64,000 nt of DNA from Nocardioides potassii (GTDB taxonomy: Bacteria > Actinomycetota > Actinomycetes > Propionibacteriales > Nocardioidaceae): contig NZ_JAKJHZ010000003.1 in the NCBI RefSeq assembly GCF_021648885.1, positions 496,001-560,000 of the forward strand. Direction: 5' to 3'. Below the pieces are notes generated by a model that was not told where the DNA came from, made no database searches, and saw only the letters and a program-made list of their open reading frames with translations. The position numbers and the translations under genes are program-made. Shown here in pieces: positions 7,487 to 16,299 of this stretch. Within the stretch, counting starts at the first letter, position 1, and each line of letters begins with the position of its first letter.

Positions 7487-8458
7487 ATGCTGCTCCACCT
7501 GCGGCTCACCGTCCCGGCCGAGCTGAGCGACCAGGTCGTCGACCTGCTGTGCCACGACGACCGCTCCGCCAACCTCACGCTGACCCGGGGCGCGTCCCTG
7601 GCACCGATGGGCGACCTCGTCGAGTGCGACGTGGCCCGCGAGCTCGCGGGCGAGGTGATCGCCCGGCTGAAGCGGCTGGGCCTGCACGAGTCCGGTGGCA
7701 TCGTCGTCACCACGCCGACCAGCACGCCGTTCACCGCCGCGCGCCGCCTCGAACGAGCCGCACCGGGCGACCCCGACGACGCCGTCGTGTGGGAGGCGGT
7801 CATCGAGCAGTGCTACGCCGCGAGCCGGCCGACGGTCTCCTACTACCTGTTCTTCGTCCTCGCCACGATGCTCGCCTCGATCGCCGTCATCACCGACTCG
7901 GCCGTGCTGGTCGTGGGCGCGATGGTCGTCGGTCCCGAGTTCGGGACGGTCGCCGCGATCGCGACCGGCCTCGTGTTCGGCCGGCTCCGGCTGAGCGGCA
8001 AGGCGCTGCGGCTGCTCGTCACCGGCGTCCTCGTCTCCGTCGTCGTCGTCACGCTCCTCAGCCTCGTCGCCGGCCTCACCGGCCTGATCACCGCCGACAT
8101 GGTCACCCGCCCGCGCCCGCAGACCGGGTTCATCTGGCACCCCGACCGGTGGTCGTTCATCGTCGCGCTGATCGCCGGCGCCGCAGGGGTGCTGGCCATG
8201 ACGACCGCGCGGGCCAACGCGATGGTCGGCGTCTTCATCTCGGTGACGACGATCCCCGCGGTCGGCAACCTCGCGCTCGCGCTGGGCGTGTGGGCGCCGT
8301 CGGAGATCCGCGGGTCCGCCGCCCAGCTCGCCGTGAACATCGGCGGGATGGTCGTCGCCGGGATGCTCGTCCTCGTCCTGCAGCGCCTGCTGTGGGTCCG
8401 TACGCTCCGGGCCGCACAGCGGCTCTTCACGCGGTCGGATCAGCGCGCGACGAGGTAG
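7487..8458 (+). CDS. DUF389 membrane protein
   Basis: A soluble N-terminal alpha/beta domain of about 100 residues (LHLRLTVPAELSDQVVDLL) is followed by six or so membrane helices, the DUF389 (TIGR00341-like) layout. The motif SAVLVVGAMVVGPEFGTVAA matches the signature in which a short Gly/Pro loop follows the second helix. The ATG at 7487 starts the domain cleanly, 19 bp after the vanW stop. It is 323 residues long. Function is unknown in the family; transport has been proposed. Its last 19 bp overlap the convergent GNAT gene. Confidence 0.8.
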   Translation: MLLHLRLTVPAELSDQVVDLLCHDDRSANLTLTRGASLAPMGDLVECDVARELAGEVIARLKRLGLHESGGIVVTTPTSTPFTAARRLERAAPGDPDDAVVWEAVIEQCYAASRPTVSYYLFFVLATMLASIAVITDSAVLVVGAMVVGPEFGTVAAIATGLVFGRLRLSGKALRLLVTGVLVSVVVVTLLSLVAGLTGLITADMVTRPRPQTGFIWHPDRWSFIVALIAGAAGVLAMTTARANAMVGVFISVTTIPAVGNLALALGVWAPSEIRGSAAQLAVNIGGMVVAGMLVLVLQRLLWVRTLRAAQRLFTRSDQRATR

Positions 8459-9372
8459 CGGTTGGTGTGGTGCGTGACGAAGCCGTGCCGCTCGTAGAGC
8501 GCGATCGCCCCCGTGTTGACGGTCTCGACGTGGAGCATTGCGGTCGTCGCCCCGAGCGACGCGCCCCAGTCGAGCAGCTCGGCGAGGACCGCCGTCGCGA
8601 GACCGCGGCGTCGGTGGTCCTCGTCGACGGCCAGGGACTCGAGGAGCAGCCAGTCGCCCGTCAGCACGCCGCGACCCGACGCCACGCCGCCCGCGACCGA
8701 CACCGTGGCGTCGTACGGCGTCTCGTCGAGCGCCGCGTCGACCGTGGGTGCGGCGGCCCGCGCTGACCGCAGCGCCCGCGCGACGGAGGCGAGCTGGGCA
8801 TGGGCGTCGCCGTCCGCTCCGGTCCCGTCCCCGTCGGGGAGGGCGACCGGGGCGAAGCCGAGCGGCGCGAGCCGCGCCTCGACCGACGACCCGCGCTCCA
8901 CCTGGACGACCGGCGTCTGGTCGAGCGCGTCGTAGTAGCGGCGGACGCCGAAGGCGGCGTCCACCCAGCCGATGCCGGGCTCGCGCATGGCGAGCGCGGA
9001 GTTGCCGCGGCGGCGCAGCCGGCCACCGTGCGGGGGAGAGGCACGCAGCAGCCAGCCGCCGAGCGCCTCGGTCGCGATCGACGACCACAGGGCGCCGGTG
9101 CGTTCCTCGACCTCCTGCGCCTCGACCCGGGCGCGCACGGACGCGCGGGGTGGGACGGGCTTGCCGGTGATGACGTCGGCCAGGGGGATGGTGACGGGGC
9201 CGTGCCCGTCCCGGTCGACGGTGAGGACGCCCTGACCCCACGCCGTGCAGACACCCAGGACGTCGGTCGCCGAGCCGTCAACGAGCCGGTGGCGCACCAC
9301 GATCCGTTGCCCGACGACGTGCGGGCCGAGGGAGTGCCTGCCCACTGGCTGGGGTTCTGCCGTGCCTGACAC
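8440..9372 (-). CDS. GNAT N-acetyltransferase with N-terminal extension
   Basis: The last 90 residues hold the GNAT fold: LLLESLAVDEDHRRRGLATAV has the acetyl-CoA pyrophosphate motif (R/Q-x-x-G-x-G/A, here RRRGLA), and TGAIALYERHGFV is the typical C-terminal part. The first 70 residues form a small beta-rich domain (GQRIVVRHRLVDG, VLTVDRDGHGPVTIP), a combination common in actinobacterial acetyltransferases next to the fdx-dapC operon. The substrate is unknown. It is read divergently from ferredoxin and overlaps the DUF389 gene tail to tail. The GTG start lies 67 bp from the ferredoxin start. Confidence 0.8.
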   Translation of the reverse strand: MSGTAEPQPVGRHSLGPHVVGQRIVVRHRLVDGSATDVLGVCTAWGQGVLTVDRDGHGPVTIPLADVITGKPVPPRASVRARVEAQEVEERTGALWSSIATEALGGWLLRASPPHGGRLRRRGNSALAMREPGIGWVDAAFGVRRYYDALDQTPVVQVERGSSVEARLAPLGFAPVALPDGDGTGADGDAHAQLASVARALRSARAAAPTVDAALDETPYDATVSVAGGVASGRGVLTGDWLLLESLAVDEDHRRRGLATAVLAELLDWGASLGATTAMLHVETVNTGAIALYERHGFVTHHTNRYLVAR

Positions 9373-9439
9373 GCCCCGGATACTAGAGTGATCCGCGTTC
9401 GATTCCCCATCCGTGCTCCCCGCTCCTCAGGAGGACCTG

Positions 9440-9766
9440 GTGACCTACGTCATCGCCCAGCCGTGCGTCGACCTCAAGGACCGCGCGTGCGTCGACGAGT
9501 GCCCCGTCGACTGCATCTACGAGGGCAAGCGGATGCTCTACATCCACCCCGACGAGTGCGTCGACTGCGGCGCCTGCGAGCCGGTCTGCCCGGTCGAGGC
9601 GATCTTCTACGAGGACGACACCCCGGAGGAGTGGAAGGGCTACTACGACGCCAACGTCCACTTCTTCGACGACCTCGGCTCGCCCGGTGGGGCGGCCAAG
9701 ATGGGCCTCATCGACAAGGACCACGAGCTCGTCGCCGCGCTGCCCCCGCAGGAGCACGACGAGTGA
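9440..9766 (+). CDS. fdxA: Seven-iron ferredoxin
   Basis: The protein has 108 residues and two cluster motifs: C-x7-C-x3-CP near residues 8-20 (CVDLKDRACVDECP) and C-x2-C-x2-C-x3-CP (CVDCGACEPVCP), the pattern of [3Fe-4S][4Fe-4S] ferredoxins. The GTG at 9440 is chosen because AGGAGG lies 5 bp upstream and MTYVIAQPC is the family N-terminus; an in-frame upstream ATG (9413) would include the Shine-Dalgarno. It is a soluble electron carrier. The stop overlaps the dapC start (GTGA). Confidence 0.93.
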   Translation: MTYVIAQPCVDLKDRACVDECPVDCIYEGKRMLYIHPDECVDCGACEPVCPVEAIFYEDDTPEEWKGYYDANVHFFDDLGSPGGAAKMGLIDKDHELVAALPPQEHDE

Positions 9767-10929
9767 GTGACCTTCCGCTGGTCGAGGAGGTCGCACAGCG
9801 ACCGTCACGAGACCACCGGAAGGTCTCCGAGCGGCTTCCCGACTTCCCGTGGGACAAGCTCACGGCCCACGCCGCGACCGCCCGCTCGCACGCCGACGGG
9901 ATCGTCGACCTGTCGGTCGGCACGCCCGTCGACGCGACGCCCGAGGTCGTCCAGGAGGCGCTGCGCGCGGCCGCTGACGCGCCGGGCTACCCGACGACCA
10001 TCGGTCTCGAGGCCACCCGCCGCGCGGCCATCGACTGGCTGGCGCGCCGCCACGGCGTGACCGGCCTCGGCCTCGACGGCCTGCTGCCGGTCATCGGGTC
10101 CAAGGAGCTCATCGGGTCGATGGCGCTCCACCTCGGGATCGGGGCGGGAGACCTCATCGGCTACCCGGCCCTCGCCTACCCGACCTACGAGGTCGGCGCC
10201 GCGCTCGCCGGTGCCGACAGCCTGGCCACGGACTCGTTGACGGCGTTCGGCCCGCGCACGCCGCGCCTGCTGTGGCTCAACAGTCCGGCCAACCCGAGCG
10301 GTCGGGTCCTGCCGCTCGACCACCTGCGCAAGGTCGTGGACTGGTGCCGCGAGCGCGGCACGATCCTCGTCTCGGACGAGTGCTACATCGAGTGCGCGTG
10401 GACGGACGACCCGCCGCTCTCGATCCTCGACCCGCGGGTCAGCGGCGGCTCCCACGACGGGATCCTGGCCGTGCACTCGCTCTCCAAGCGCTCCAACCTC
10501 GCCGGCTACCGCTGCGCCTTCGTCGCCGGTGACCCGGCTCTGGTCGGTGAGCTCCTGGCGGTCCGCAAGAACCTGGGTCTGCAGATGCCCGGCCCGCAGC
10601 AGCGCGCGATGATCGCCGCGCTGGAGGACGACGAGCACGTCGAGCGGCAGCACGCGACGTACGCCGCCCGGCGGGCGAAGCTGAAGCAGGCGCTCGAGGG
10701 CGCCGGGTTCCGGATCGACCACTCCGAGGCGTCGCTCTACCTGTGGGCACAGCGCCAGGTCGAGGAGGGTGCCGAGGACTGCTGGGCGACGGTCGCGTGG
10801 CTCGCCGAGAAGGGCATCCTCGTGGCCCCTGGCGACTTCTACGGCGCGGCCGGCGGCCGGCACGTCCGCGTCGCCTTCACCGCCACCGACGAGCGGATCG
10901 ACGCCGCGGTGGCCCGTCTCACCGACTGA
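9763..10929 (+). CDS. dapC: Succinyldiaminopimelate transaminase DapC
   Basis: This fold-type I PLP aminotransferase has 388 residues. The PLP lysine is in the SLSKRSNLAGYR segment; DECYIE carries the Asp that binds the pyridine nitrogen and NSPANPSG is the usual Asn-Pro loop. Its place directly after the ferredoxin gene, with the 4-bp GTGA overlap, is the actinobacterial dapC arrangement. It would make N-succinyl-diaminopimelate in the lysine and peptidoglycan pathway, between DapD (12798) and DapE (22694) in this window. Assignment rests on family and neighbourhood; related aminotransferases look similar. Confidence 0.85.
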   Translation: MSDLPLVEEVAQRPSRDHRKVSERLPDFPWDKLTAHAATARSHADGIVDLSVGTPVDATPEVVQEALRAAADAPGYPTTIGLEATRRAAIDWLARRHGVTGLGLDGLLPVIGSKELIGSMALHLGIGAGDLIGYPALAYPTYEVGAALAGADSLATDSLTAFGPRTPRLLWLNSPANPSGRVLPLDHLRKVVDWCRERGTILVSDECYIECAWTDDPPLSILDPRVSGGSHDGILAVHSLSKRSNLAGYRCAFVAGDPALVGELLAVRKNLGLQMPGPQQRAMIAALEDDEHVERQHATYAARRAKLKQALEGAGFRIDHSEASLYLWAQRQVEEGAEDCWATVAWLAEKGILVAPGDFYGAAGGRHVRVAFTATDERIDAAVARLTD

Positions 10930-10945
10930 TCGAGGAGGAGCCGCG

Positions 10946-11788
10946 ATGCGCGTGACCGTGATGGGCACCGGGACGATGGGCGTGGGCATGGCCCACTCGC
11001 TGCTGCGGGAGGGACACGACGTCACGGTCTGGAACCGGACGGCCTCGCGCGCCGAGCCGCTCGCCGCGGACGGCGCCCGCGTCGCGACCGACCCGGCCGA
11101 CGCAGTGGCCGACGCCGAGGCGGTCGTGACGATCCTCTTCGACACGGACTCGGTCCTCGAGGTGATGGGCGGCGCCTCGCTCCCCGACGGCTGCGTGTGG
11201 GTGCAGGCGTCGACGATCGGGCTCGAGGGCACCGACCGCGTCGCCGCGCTCGCGGAGGAGCGTGGCTGGCTGCTGCTCGACGCCCCCGTCCTCGGCACCA
11301 AGGCGCCGGCCGAGCAGGGCGCGCTGGTCGTGCTCGCCGCCGGTGACGACGCCGCGCTCGAGGCGGCGCGACCGGTCACCGACGCGATCGGCTCACGCGT
11401 GGTGCGCGCAGGGGACCGTCCTGGCGCCGGGTCCCGGCTCAAGCTCGCCTGCAACGCCTGGGTGGCCTCGCTGACCGCGGCGCTCGGCCAGTCGGTCGCC
11501 CTCACGGAGGCCCTCGGCCTCGACGCACAGCTGTTCCTCGACGCGATCGCGGGCGGTGCGGTCGACGCGCCCTACGCGCACCTGAAGGGTGCCGCGATGA
11601 CGAGCGCCGACTGGACGCCGTCGTTCGCGGTCGACGGCGTGGTCAAGGACCTCGGGCTGATCCGCGACGCGGCGCACGGCGCGTCGGTCGACGACCGACT
11701 CCTGACGGCGGTGCTGGCCCTGTTCGCCGACGCGAGCGAAGCGGGCCACGGTGACGACGACATGGCCGCGGTGCGCACCGTCTTCTGA
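10946..11788 (+). CDS. NAD(P)-dependent beta-hydroxyacid dehydrogenase
   Basis: The N-terminus has the Rossmann motif GTGTMGVGMAHSLLREGHDV, with an Asn-Arg-Thr after the second strand (WNRT), which favours NADP. LLDAPVLGTKAPAEQGALVV is the substrate-binding signature of the 3-hydroxyisobutyrate dehydrogenase family, with an unusual Thr-Lys in place of Ser-Gly-Gly. K172-like lysine is in KLACNAW. The length is 280 residues. GGAGGAG lies 7 bp before the ATG. The changed substrate loop suggests a substrate other than hydroxyisobutyrate, perhaps an imine or another hydroxyacid. It follows dapC by 16 bp. Confidence 0.78.
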   Translation: MRVTVMGTGTMGVGMAHSLLREGHDVTVWNRTASRAEPLAADGARVATDPADAVADAEAVVTILFDTDSVLEVMGGASLPDGCVWVQASTIGLEGTDRVAALAEERGWLLLDAPVLGTKAPAEQGALVVLAAGDDAALEAARPVTDAIGSRVVRAGDRPGAGSRLKLACNAWVASLTAALGQSVALTEALGLDAQLFLDAIAGGAVDAPYAHLKGAAMTSADWTPSFAVDGVVKDLGLIRDAAHGASVDDRLLTAVLALFADASEAGHGDDDMAAVRTVF

Positions 11789-11815
11789 ACCACGCCCCTG
11801 GCCCGGCCGGGCCCG

Positions 11816-12784
11816 TCAGTCGAAGACGTCGACGTGCACGTGGTCGCGGTGCTCCAGGATCTGCCGGTCGCCCCGCGACGACGACGGCACCCGGTAGTCG
11901 GTCCAGCCGTCGCCCGACCGCGAGCCCGCGTGCCAGATCCGGTCGTCGAAGATCAGCGTCTTGATGTCGAGGCGGTCGGCGTTGGCGACGAGGTAGGTCG
12001 CCATCGCCCAGCCGCGCTGCCTGTTCTCGGCGTAGACGGGCCGGTAGAAGATGTCGATCGCGCGGCCCTCGTAGTGCGCGGAGCCCTCCATGTGGCCGCT
12101 CGAGACGCCCTGCGGCTCGAAGCCGCCGAGGGAGAGCGAGCCGAAACGGGCCTCGAGGTCGGCGCGGACCACCGCGGCGCGGGCGGTGAGGCCCGACCCG
12201 TCGAGCTCGTCCGGCTCCTCGTCGGCGTCGCCCGGTACGTCGCACCACATCGCCTCGGGCGAGTTGCCGGTGAGGGCCGAGGCGAGCGCGCGCCCGTCCT
12301 CCTCGTGGTCGGCGTACGCATCGGGGTACGCCGAGCGCTGCACCGCCTGCGCGGCCTCGGTGATCTCCATGTCGCGGTAGCCGTCGATCTTCTCGAGCGC
12401 GTCGTAGAAGGCGTTGGTGGCGTAGACGGGGTCCATCAGCTGCCTGACCGTGCCCCAGCCCTGCGACGTGCGCTGCTGGAAGAGGCCGACCGAGTCCCGG
12501 TCGCCGTAGTCGATGTTGTAGAGCTTGGACTCCTGGAAGGCCGTGGCGAGCGCGATGCTGGCCGCACGCGCGGGCATCCCGCGCTGGATCGAGACGGCCG
12601 TGATGAGGGCGGCGTTCTCGGCCTGCTCGAGGTCGATCTCCACCGTGTGGCCGTCGACCTCCGCGGTGCAGCCGGACGTGTCGAGGATGGTCGGCACGCC
12701 GCCGCGGTCGACGAGGACGACCGTGGTGGCGACCGCTCCGAGGGCCACCACCGCCCCGATGGTGGCCGTCCGCAGGGACGGCAT
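11816..12784 (-). CDS. Exported lysozyme-like / M15-like cell-wall enzyme
   Basis: A membrane anchor or signal (residues about 5-25, ATIGAVVALGAVATTVVLVD) is followed by two domains. Residues about 60-150 resemble a lysozyme-like fold (AFQESKLYNIDYGDRDSVGL and QQRTSQGWG), with E in FQES as candidate acid. Residues about 225-322 contain SAHYEGRAIDI and HRDHVHVDVFD, which match the S-x-H-x-x-G-x-A-x-D and H-x-H zinc sites of M15/VanY-type peptidases. The pairing would let one protein work on glycan and peptide parts of peptidoglycan. Activities are inferred. It is the downstream partner of dapD, 14 bp after it. Confidence 0.7.
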   Translation of the reverse strand: MPSLRTATIGAVVALGAVATTVVLVDRGGVPTILDTSGCTAEVDGHTVEIDLEQAENAALITAVSIQRGMPARAASIALATAFQESKLYNIDYGDRDSVGLFQQRTSQGWGTVRQLMDPVYATNAFYDALEKIDGYRDMEITEAAQAVQRSAYPDAYADHEEDGRALASALTGNSPEAMWCDVPGDADEEPDELDGSGLTARAAVVRADLEARFGSLSLGGFEPQGVSSGHMEGSAHYEGRAIDIFYRPVYAENRQRGWAMATYLVANADRLDIKTLIFDDRIWHAGSRSGDGWTDYRVPSSSRGDRQILEHRDHVHVDVFD

Positions 12785-12797
12785 GCTCAGGCCCCCG

Positions 12798-13727
12798 CTA
12801 GTTGGCGTGCAGTGCCGCGTTGAGGGCGATGCCCTCGCCCTTCCACGGCACGGCCTCGACGGCGCCGCTGACCGAGTTGCGGCGGAACAGGATGTTGTCC
12901 ACGCCCGAGAGCGTGTGGGCCTTCACAACGGCGGGCTTGCCGTCCATGTCGGTGACGGTGACCTTGGTGCCGGCGGTGACGTAGCAGCCGGCCTCGACGA
13001 CGCAGTCGTCTCCGAGCGAGATGCCGATGCCCGCGTTGGCCCCGAGGAGGCAGCGCTCGCCGACCGAGATGACCTCCTTGCCGCCGCCGGACAGCGTCCC
13101 CATGATCGAGGCGCCGCCGCCGATGTCCGAGCCGTCACCCACGACGACGCCGCCGGAGATGCGGCCCTCGACCATGGATGCGCCGAGCGTGCCGGCATTG
13201 AAGTTCACGAAGCCCTCGTGCATGACGGTCGTGCCTTCGGCCAGGTGCGCGCCGAGGCGGACACGGTCGGCATCGCCGATCCGTACGCCGCTGGGCAGGA
13301 CGTAGTCGACCATCCGGGGAAACTTGTCGACGCCGAAGACCGTGACGGCGGTGCCGCTCGCGACCAGGCGCGCGCGGGTGGCCTCGAAGCCCTCGACCGC
13401 GCACGGCCCGGCCGAGGTCCACACCACGTTGGTCAGCAGGCCGAAGATCCCGTCGAGGCTCTGCCCGTGGGGCTTCACCAGCCGGGACGACAGCAGGTGC
13501 AGCCGCAGCCAGACGTCCTCGGTCGTGGCGGGCGCCGCGTCGAGGTCCGCGATCTCGACCAACCGCACCTCGCGCCGTACGCCGCGCAGGTCGTCGTCGC
13601 CCTCCAGCGCCGTCAGCTCGGCCGGCGCCCCGCCCTCGGTCGCGCCGAGCGCGGGGGAGGGGAACCAGGCGTCGAGCACGGTGTCGCCGTGCAGGGTCAG
13701 CAGGCCGTAGCCGGAGGCAGCAGTCAC
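12798..13727 (-). CDS. dapD: Tetrahydrodipicolinate N-succinyltransferase DapD
   Basis: The 309-residue protein has the left-handed beta-helix of hexapeptide acyltransferases in its second half ([20 protein letters not shown] and [19 protein letters not shown]). The Gly-rich [15 protein letters not shown] loop and the N-terminal GYGLLTL match the actinobacterial DapD group (Rv1201c type) rather than the shorter proteobacterial form. It transfers succinyl from succinyl-CoA to tetrahydrodipicolinate in lysine and DAP synthesis. GTG at 13727 gives the normal N-terminus; the frame remains open upstream, but those residues are low in content. It diverges from a secreted protein gene at 13794. Confidence 0.9.
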   Translation of the reverse strand: MTAASGYGLLTLHGDTVLDAWFPSPALGATEGGAPAELTALEGDDDLRGVRREVRLVEIADLDAAPATTEDVWLRLHLLSSRLVKPHGQSLDGIFGLLTNVVWTSAGPCAVEGFEATRARLVASGTAVTVFGVDKFPRMVDYVLPSGVRIGDADRVRLGAHLAEGTTVMHEGFVNFNAGTLGASMVEGRISGGVVVGDGSDIGGGASIMGTLSGGGKEVISVGERCLLGANAGIGISLGDDCVVEAGCYVTAGTKVTVTDMDGKPAVVKAHTLSGVDNILFRRNSVSGAVEAVPWKGEGIALNAALHAN

Positions 13728-13793
13728 GCGGCAAGGGTACGGAAGCGACCCATTCCGCAGCCATCCGCGTCGGCCCGGTGCGACACTTCGCGC

Positions 13794-14495
13794 ATGACCC
13801 GGCGCCTCTCCTCCGTCGCGAGCCTCGTGCTGGCCGCCGTCCTCACCGTCGTGTGCCCGATCCCGGGGCCGGCAGGCGCGGCGGCGTCGGACGGGGTGAG
13901 CCTGACCGTCGCTGCGCCGCGCGCGGACAAGCTGGTGAAGGGTGTCTGGACGCGCATCCCGGTGACCGTCACCAACACCTCGGCGGTGCCGGCCGAGGAC
14001 GTCCAGGTCGTCGGCGCCGCCACCGGCGTGCGCGTCCGCAAGCTCTCGGTGGGTGCGCTGGCTGCCGGTTCCAGTCGCACCGGCCTGGTGTGGGCCAAGC
14101 TGCGGGTCGCGTCCGCGACGCTGCGCCTCGATGCCACCGAGCTCGGTACGACGCTCGCGCGGACGTCGGTGCGCCTGGCGTCCCGGCCCGCGCCGCTCCC
14201 GCCGCGGGCGACGGGGTGGTCGGGCGACGGGGTGTCGTTCCAGCTGCTCGGCGGGCAGGTCAACGTCCTCAAGGGCAAGGTGCCCACCAGCTGCGGCACC
14301 AAGGACTTGGTCTACCCGGCGATCGCCGTCCCGCGCAACAACGAGGTCTACGGCTCGGCGGCGGGGGCGGACGGCTCGCAGATGGTCCTGGAGCTCGACT
14401 TCCTCTCGACCACCCGCGGCGTGGGCTCGCTGACGTGGACCTACGACGGCGGGTGCCGCGGCGTCGTCCGGTTCACCGTCCACGCCAACGTCTAG
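13794..14495 (+). CDS. Secreted protein with CARDB-like domain
   Basis: A clear signal peptide ([18 protein letters not shown], cleavage near AGAAA) is followed by a beta-sandwich-like domain of about 95 residues ([20 protein letters not shown]), typical of CARDB/NEW3-type adhesive or stalk domains. The C-terminal part (residues about 135-233) is a second beta domain with two Cys (SCGTK, GGCRG) that could form a disulfide. I do not recognise a catalytic site. It is 233 residues long and starts 66 bp from divergent dapD. Confidence 0.65.
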   Translation: MTRRLSSVASLVLAAVLTVVCPIPGPAGAAASDGVSLTVAAPRADKLVKGVWTRIPVTVTNTSAVPAEDVQVVGAATGVRVRKLSVGALAAGSSRTGLVWAKLRVASATLRLDATELGTTLARTSVRLASRPAPLPPRATGWSGDGVSFQLLGGQVNVLKGKVPTSCGTKDLVYPAIAVPRNNEVYGSAAGADGSQMVLELDFLSTTRGVGSLTWTYDGGCRGVVRFTVHANV

Positions 14496-14508
14496 GGCCG
14501 CACCCCGC

Positions 14509-15039
14509 TCACTGGCCGGTGCGGCCGTCGATGCACTCCCGCACCAGGTCGGCGTGCCCGCAGTGGCGGGCGTACTCCTCGACCATGTGGACGATGATGT
14601 CGCGCACCTCGGTGGGCTCACCGTGCACGTCGACCACGGCGTCGAGGTCCGTGCGGTCGAGCACCTCGCGGGCGTGGGCGATCTCGCCCTCCCACAGGTC
14701 GTGCGACGCGCGCACCAGGTCCTCGTCGACCTCGGGGAGGTCGAAGCCGGCGTCCTCGTCCTGGAAGAGCCGTGGGATGTCCATCCGCTCCTCGATCACC
14801 CGGCGGAACCAGCTCTGCTCGACGCGTGCCATGTGCCGCACCAGCCCGAGCAGCGAGATGTTCGACGGCGGCACCGCCTTCGTCGCGAGCTGCTGGGCGT
14901 CGAGCCCGTCGCACTTGAGCGCGAGCGTGCCGCGGTAGTGCTCGAGGTAGCCGACGAGGCACTCCTTCTCGCCCCGCGTCGGCCCCATCTGCATCCGCGG
15001 GTCCTGGTCCTCGGGCAGCCACATGCCGTTGAAGTTCAT
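14509..15039 (-). CDS. DinB/DUF664 family protein
   Basis: The 176-residue protein is a four-helix bundle of the DinB/DUF664 type. Candidate metal ligands are H in LVRHMARVE and the H pairs in [15 protein letters not shown], which is the family's C-terminal signature. Relatives include mycothiol-dependent enzymes, and this organism makes mycothiol, but many DinB proteins lack known activity. The ATG at 15039 begins [10 protein letters not shown], a common start in this group. A cluster of subtype-B boxes lies directly upstream, between it and the divergent nuclease-like gene. Confidence 0.8.
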   Translation of the reverse strand: MNFNGMWLPEDQDPRMQMGPTRGEKECLVGYLEHYRGTLALKCDGLDAQQLATKAVPPSNISLLGLVRHMARVEQSWFRRVIEERMDIPRLFQDEDAGFDLPEVDEDLVRASHDLWEGEIAHAREVLDRTDLDAVVDVHGEPTEVRDIIVHMVEEYARHCGHADLVRECIDGRTGQ

Positions 15040-15066
15040 GGGGACGACCCAATCGCACCCCCTCCC

Positions 15067-15164
15067 GGGTAGTCCAGCGGGTTCCTGCTGCCCGGACCGG
15101 GGTAGTCCAGTGGGTTCCTGTCGTCCGACGGCCACCTTCGCGACGGAAGCCCACTGGACTACCC
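15067..15164. repeat. Subtype-B boxes: one single box plus one 65-bp hairpin
   Basis: Three 24-bp boxes are present. Box b1 at 15067-15090 begins GGGTAGTCCAGCGGG. Box b2 at 15100-15123 begins GGGTAGTCCAGTGGG. An inverted box at 15141-15164 ends CCCACTGGACTACCC. Box b2 and the inverted box form a hairpin of 24-17-24 bp, the same geometry as subtype A, pairing at 21 of 24. Box b1 is an extra direct copy 33 bp upstream. Confidence 0.85.
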
Positions 15165-15185
15165 CCGGGCGGGTGGCGGGACGAA

Positions 15186-15195
15186 GGCCTGTGGA
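15186..15195. promoter_or_regulatory. GGCCTGTGGA box upstream of nuclease-like gene 2
   Basis: This decamer is the reverse complement of the box at 2951-2960 and lies 40 bp ahead of the start at 15235. It may be a shared control or binding site of the two paralogues. Confidence 0.3.
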
Positions 15196-15234
15196 CTGCC
15201 GGTACGACGGCCACGCACGGGGCAGGGGAGGGGC

Positions 15235-16266
15235 ATGTTCGTTCCTCCGCCGTTCCACGAACGCCGTCCGGGTCTGGTCGCGCCGGTCCGGCACGACCCT
15301 GACGGTCTGCGTGGGCCGACGCCGGGCGTGGCTCGCGGCCCTCGTTGGCGCACCACGAGCCGCGGTCTCTTCGTACCTCACGACGTCCCCGCCACGTCCT
15401 TCCAGCGCACGGTCGAGGCGGCCGCGGTCCTCACGACGGACGAGGCGGTCACCGGGTGGGCGGCCCTCGCATGGACGGGCGGTCGATGGTTCGACGGGAC
15501 CATCGACGGCGCGACGCCACGCGACGTGCACGTCGTTGCCCGTCGGCACATCGCCTCGCAGGCCGGGTGGCGGGTGAGTCAGGAGTTCCTCCACCCCGAC
15601 GAGATCGTCGTCGTCGACGGACTGCCCGTCACGACACACGTGCGCTCGGTGACGTACGAGATGCGGTACGCCGCCGCGCTCGGTGACGCGGTCGTGGCGC
15701 TCGACATGGCCTGCTACTCCGACCTCGTCAGCATCGCCGAGGTCACGACGTACCTGTCCGCCCTCGGACCGGTGACCGGCATCCAGCAGGCGCGGGACGC
15801 CCTCGTCGAGGCTGACGAGAACTCGTGGTCCCCGCGGGAGACCCGGATGCGCGGCGTGTGGACCAAGCGCGCACTGCTGCCGCGGCCCCTGTGCAACGTC
15901 CCTGTCTTCGACGGCTCCGGGCGACACGTCGGCACCCCTGACCTGATCTCGCCCGAGATGGGGCTGGTGGGGCTCTACAACGGCTCGGACCACCTGAGCC
16001 TCGTCGGCGCGGCCGCCGACGAGAAGAAGAGCTCCGACTACCGCGACGTCGGCCTCGAGGTCGTCACCATGCTCGCGACGGACTGGTCGCGGTTGTCCGA
16101 CTTCATCGCTCGCCTGCACGCCGGCGCCCGACGAGCCCGGCCACTGGGTGGCTCCTGGACCGTCGACCCACCGGCGTGGTGGACCCCCACCCACACGGTC
16201 GCTCGACGCCGTGCGCTCACTGATCTCGAGCGCCACCGGTACCTCCGCTACCGAGGGGCTGCGTGA
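15235..16266 (+). CDS. wHTH + Vsr/DUF559-like protein, paralogue 2, degenerate site
   Basis: The 343-residue protein aligns along its length with 3010-4008. Shared blocks are GPRWRTTSRGLFVP near residue 36, AVTGWAAL, RWFDG, TGIQQARDA, WSPRETRM, RPLCNVPVFD and LYNGSDH. In the putative nuclease core E202 (SPRE) and D236 (PDLIS) are kept, but the third acidic position, E251 in paralogue 1, is L247 here, and Q253 is N249. The spacing D to L is again 11 residues, so this is a substitution and not an alignment slip. The site is probably inactive, leaving DNA binding as a possible role. The start is ATG with GGGGAGGGG just upstream. Subtype-B boxes flank it. Confidence 0.62.
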   Translation: MFVPPPFHERRPGLVAPVRHDPDGLRGPTPGVARGPRWRTTSRGLFVPHDVPATSFQRTVEAAAVLTTDEAVTGWAALAWTGGRWFDGTIDGATPRDVHVVARRHIASQAGWRVSQEFLHPDEIVVVDGLPVTTHVRSVTYEMRYAAALGDAVVALDMACYSDLVSIAEVTTYLSALGPVTGIQQARDALVEADENSWSPRETRMRGVWTKRALLPRPLCNVPVFDGSGRHVGTPDLISPEMGLVGLYNGSDHLSLVGAAADEKKSSDYRDVGLEVVTMLATDWSRLSDFIARLHAGARRARPLGGSWTVDPPAWWTPTHTVARRRALTDLERHRYLRYRGAA

Positions 16267-16299
16267 TCCTCGCCCGCGGCTGCACCTCGCCCCGCACGG

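Noticed and set aside
9413..9439. Upstream ATG for the ferredoxin gene
   Set aside because: It would place the strong AGGAGG ribosome site inside the coding sequence and add residues absent from the family.
3010..16266. Classifying the two repeat-flanked proteins as RAYT (Y1/HUH) transposases
   Set aside because: No H-x-H metal motif or catalytic Tyr context is present. The conserved acidic residues and the GEYQGADH segment fit a Vsr/DUF559-like fold better.
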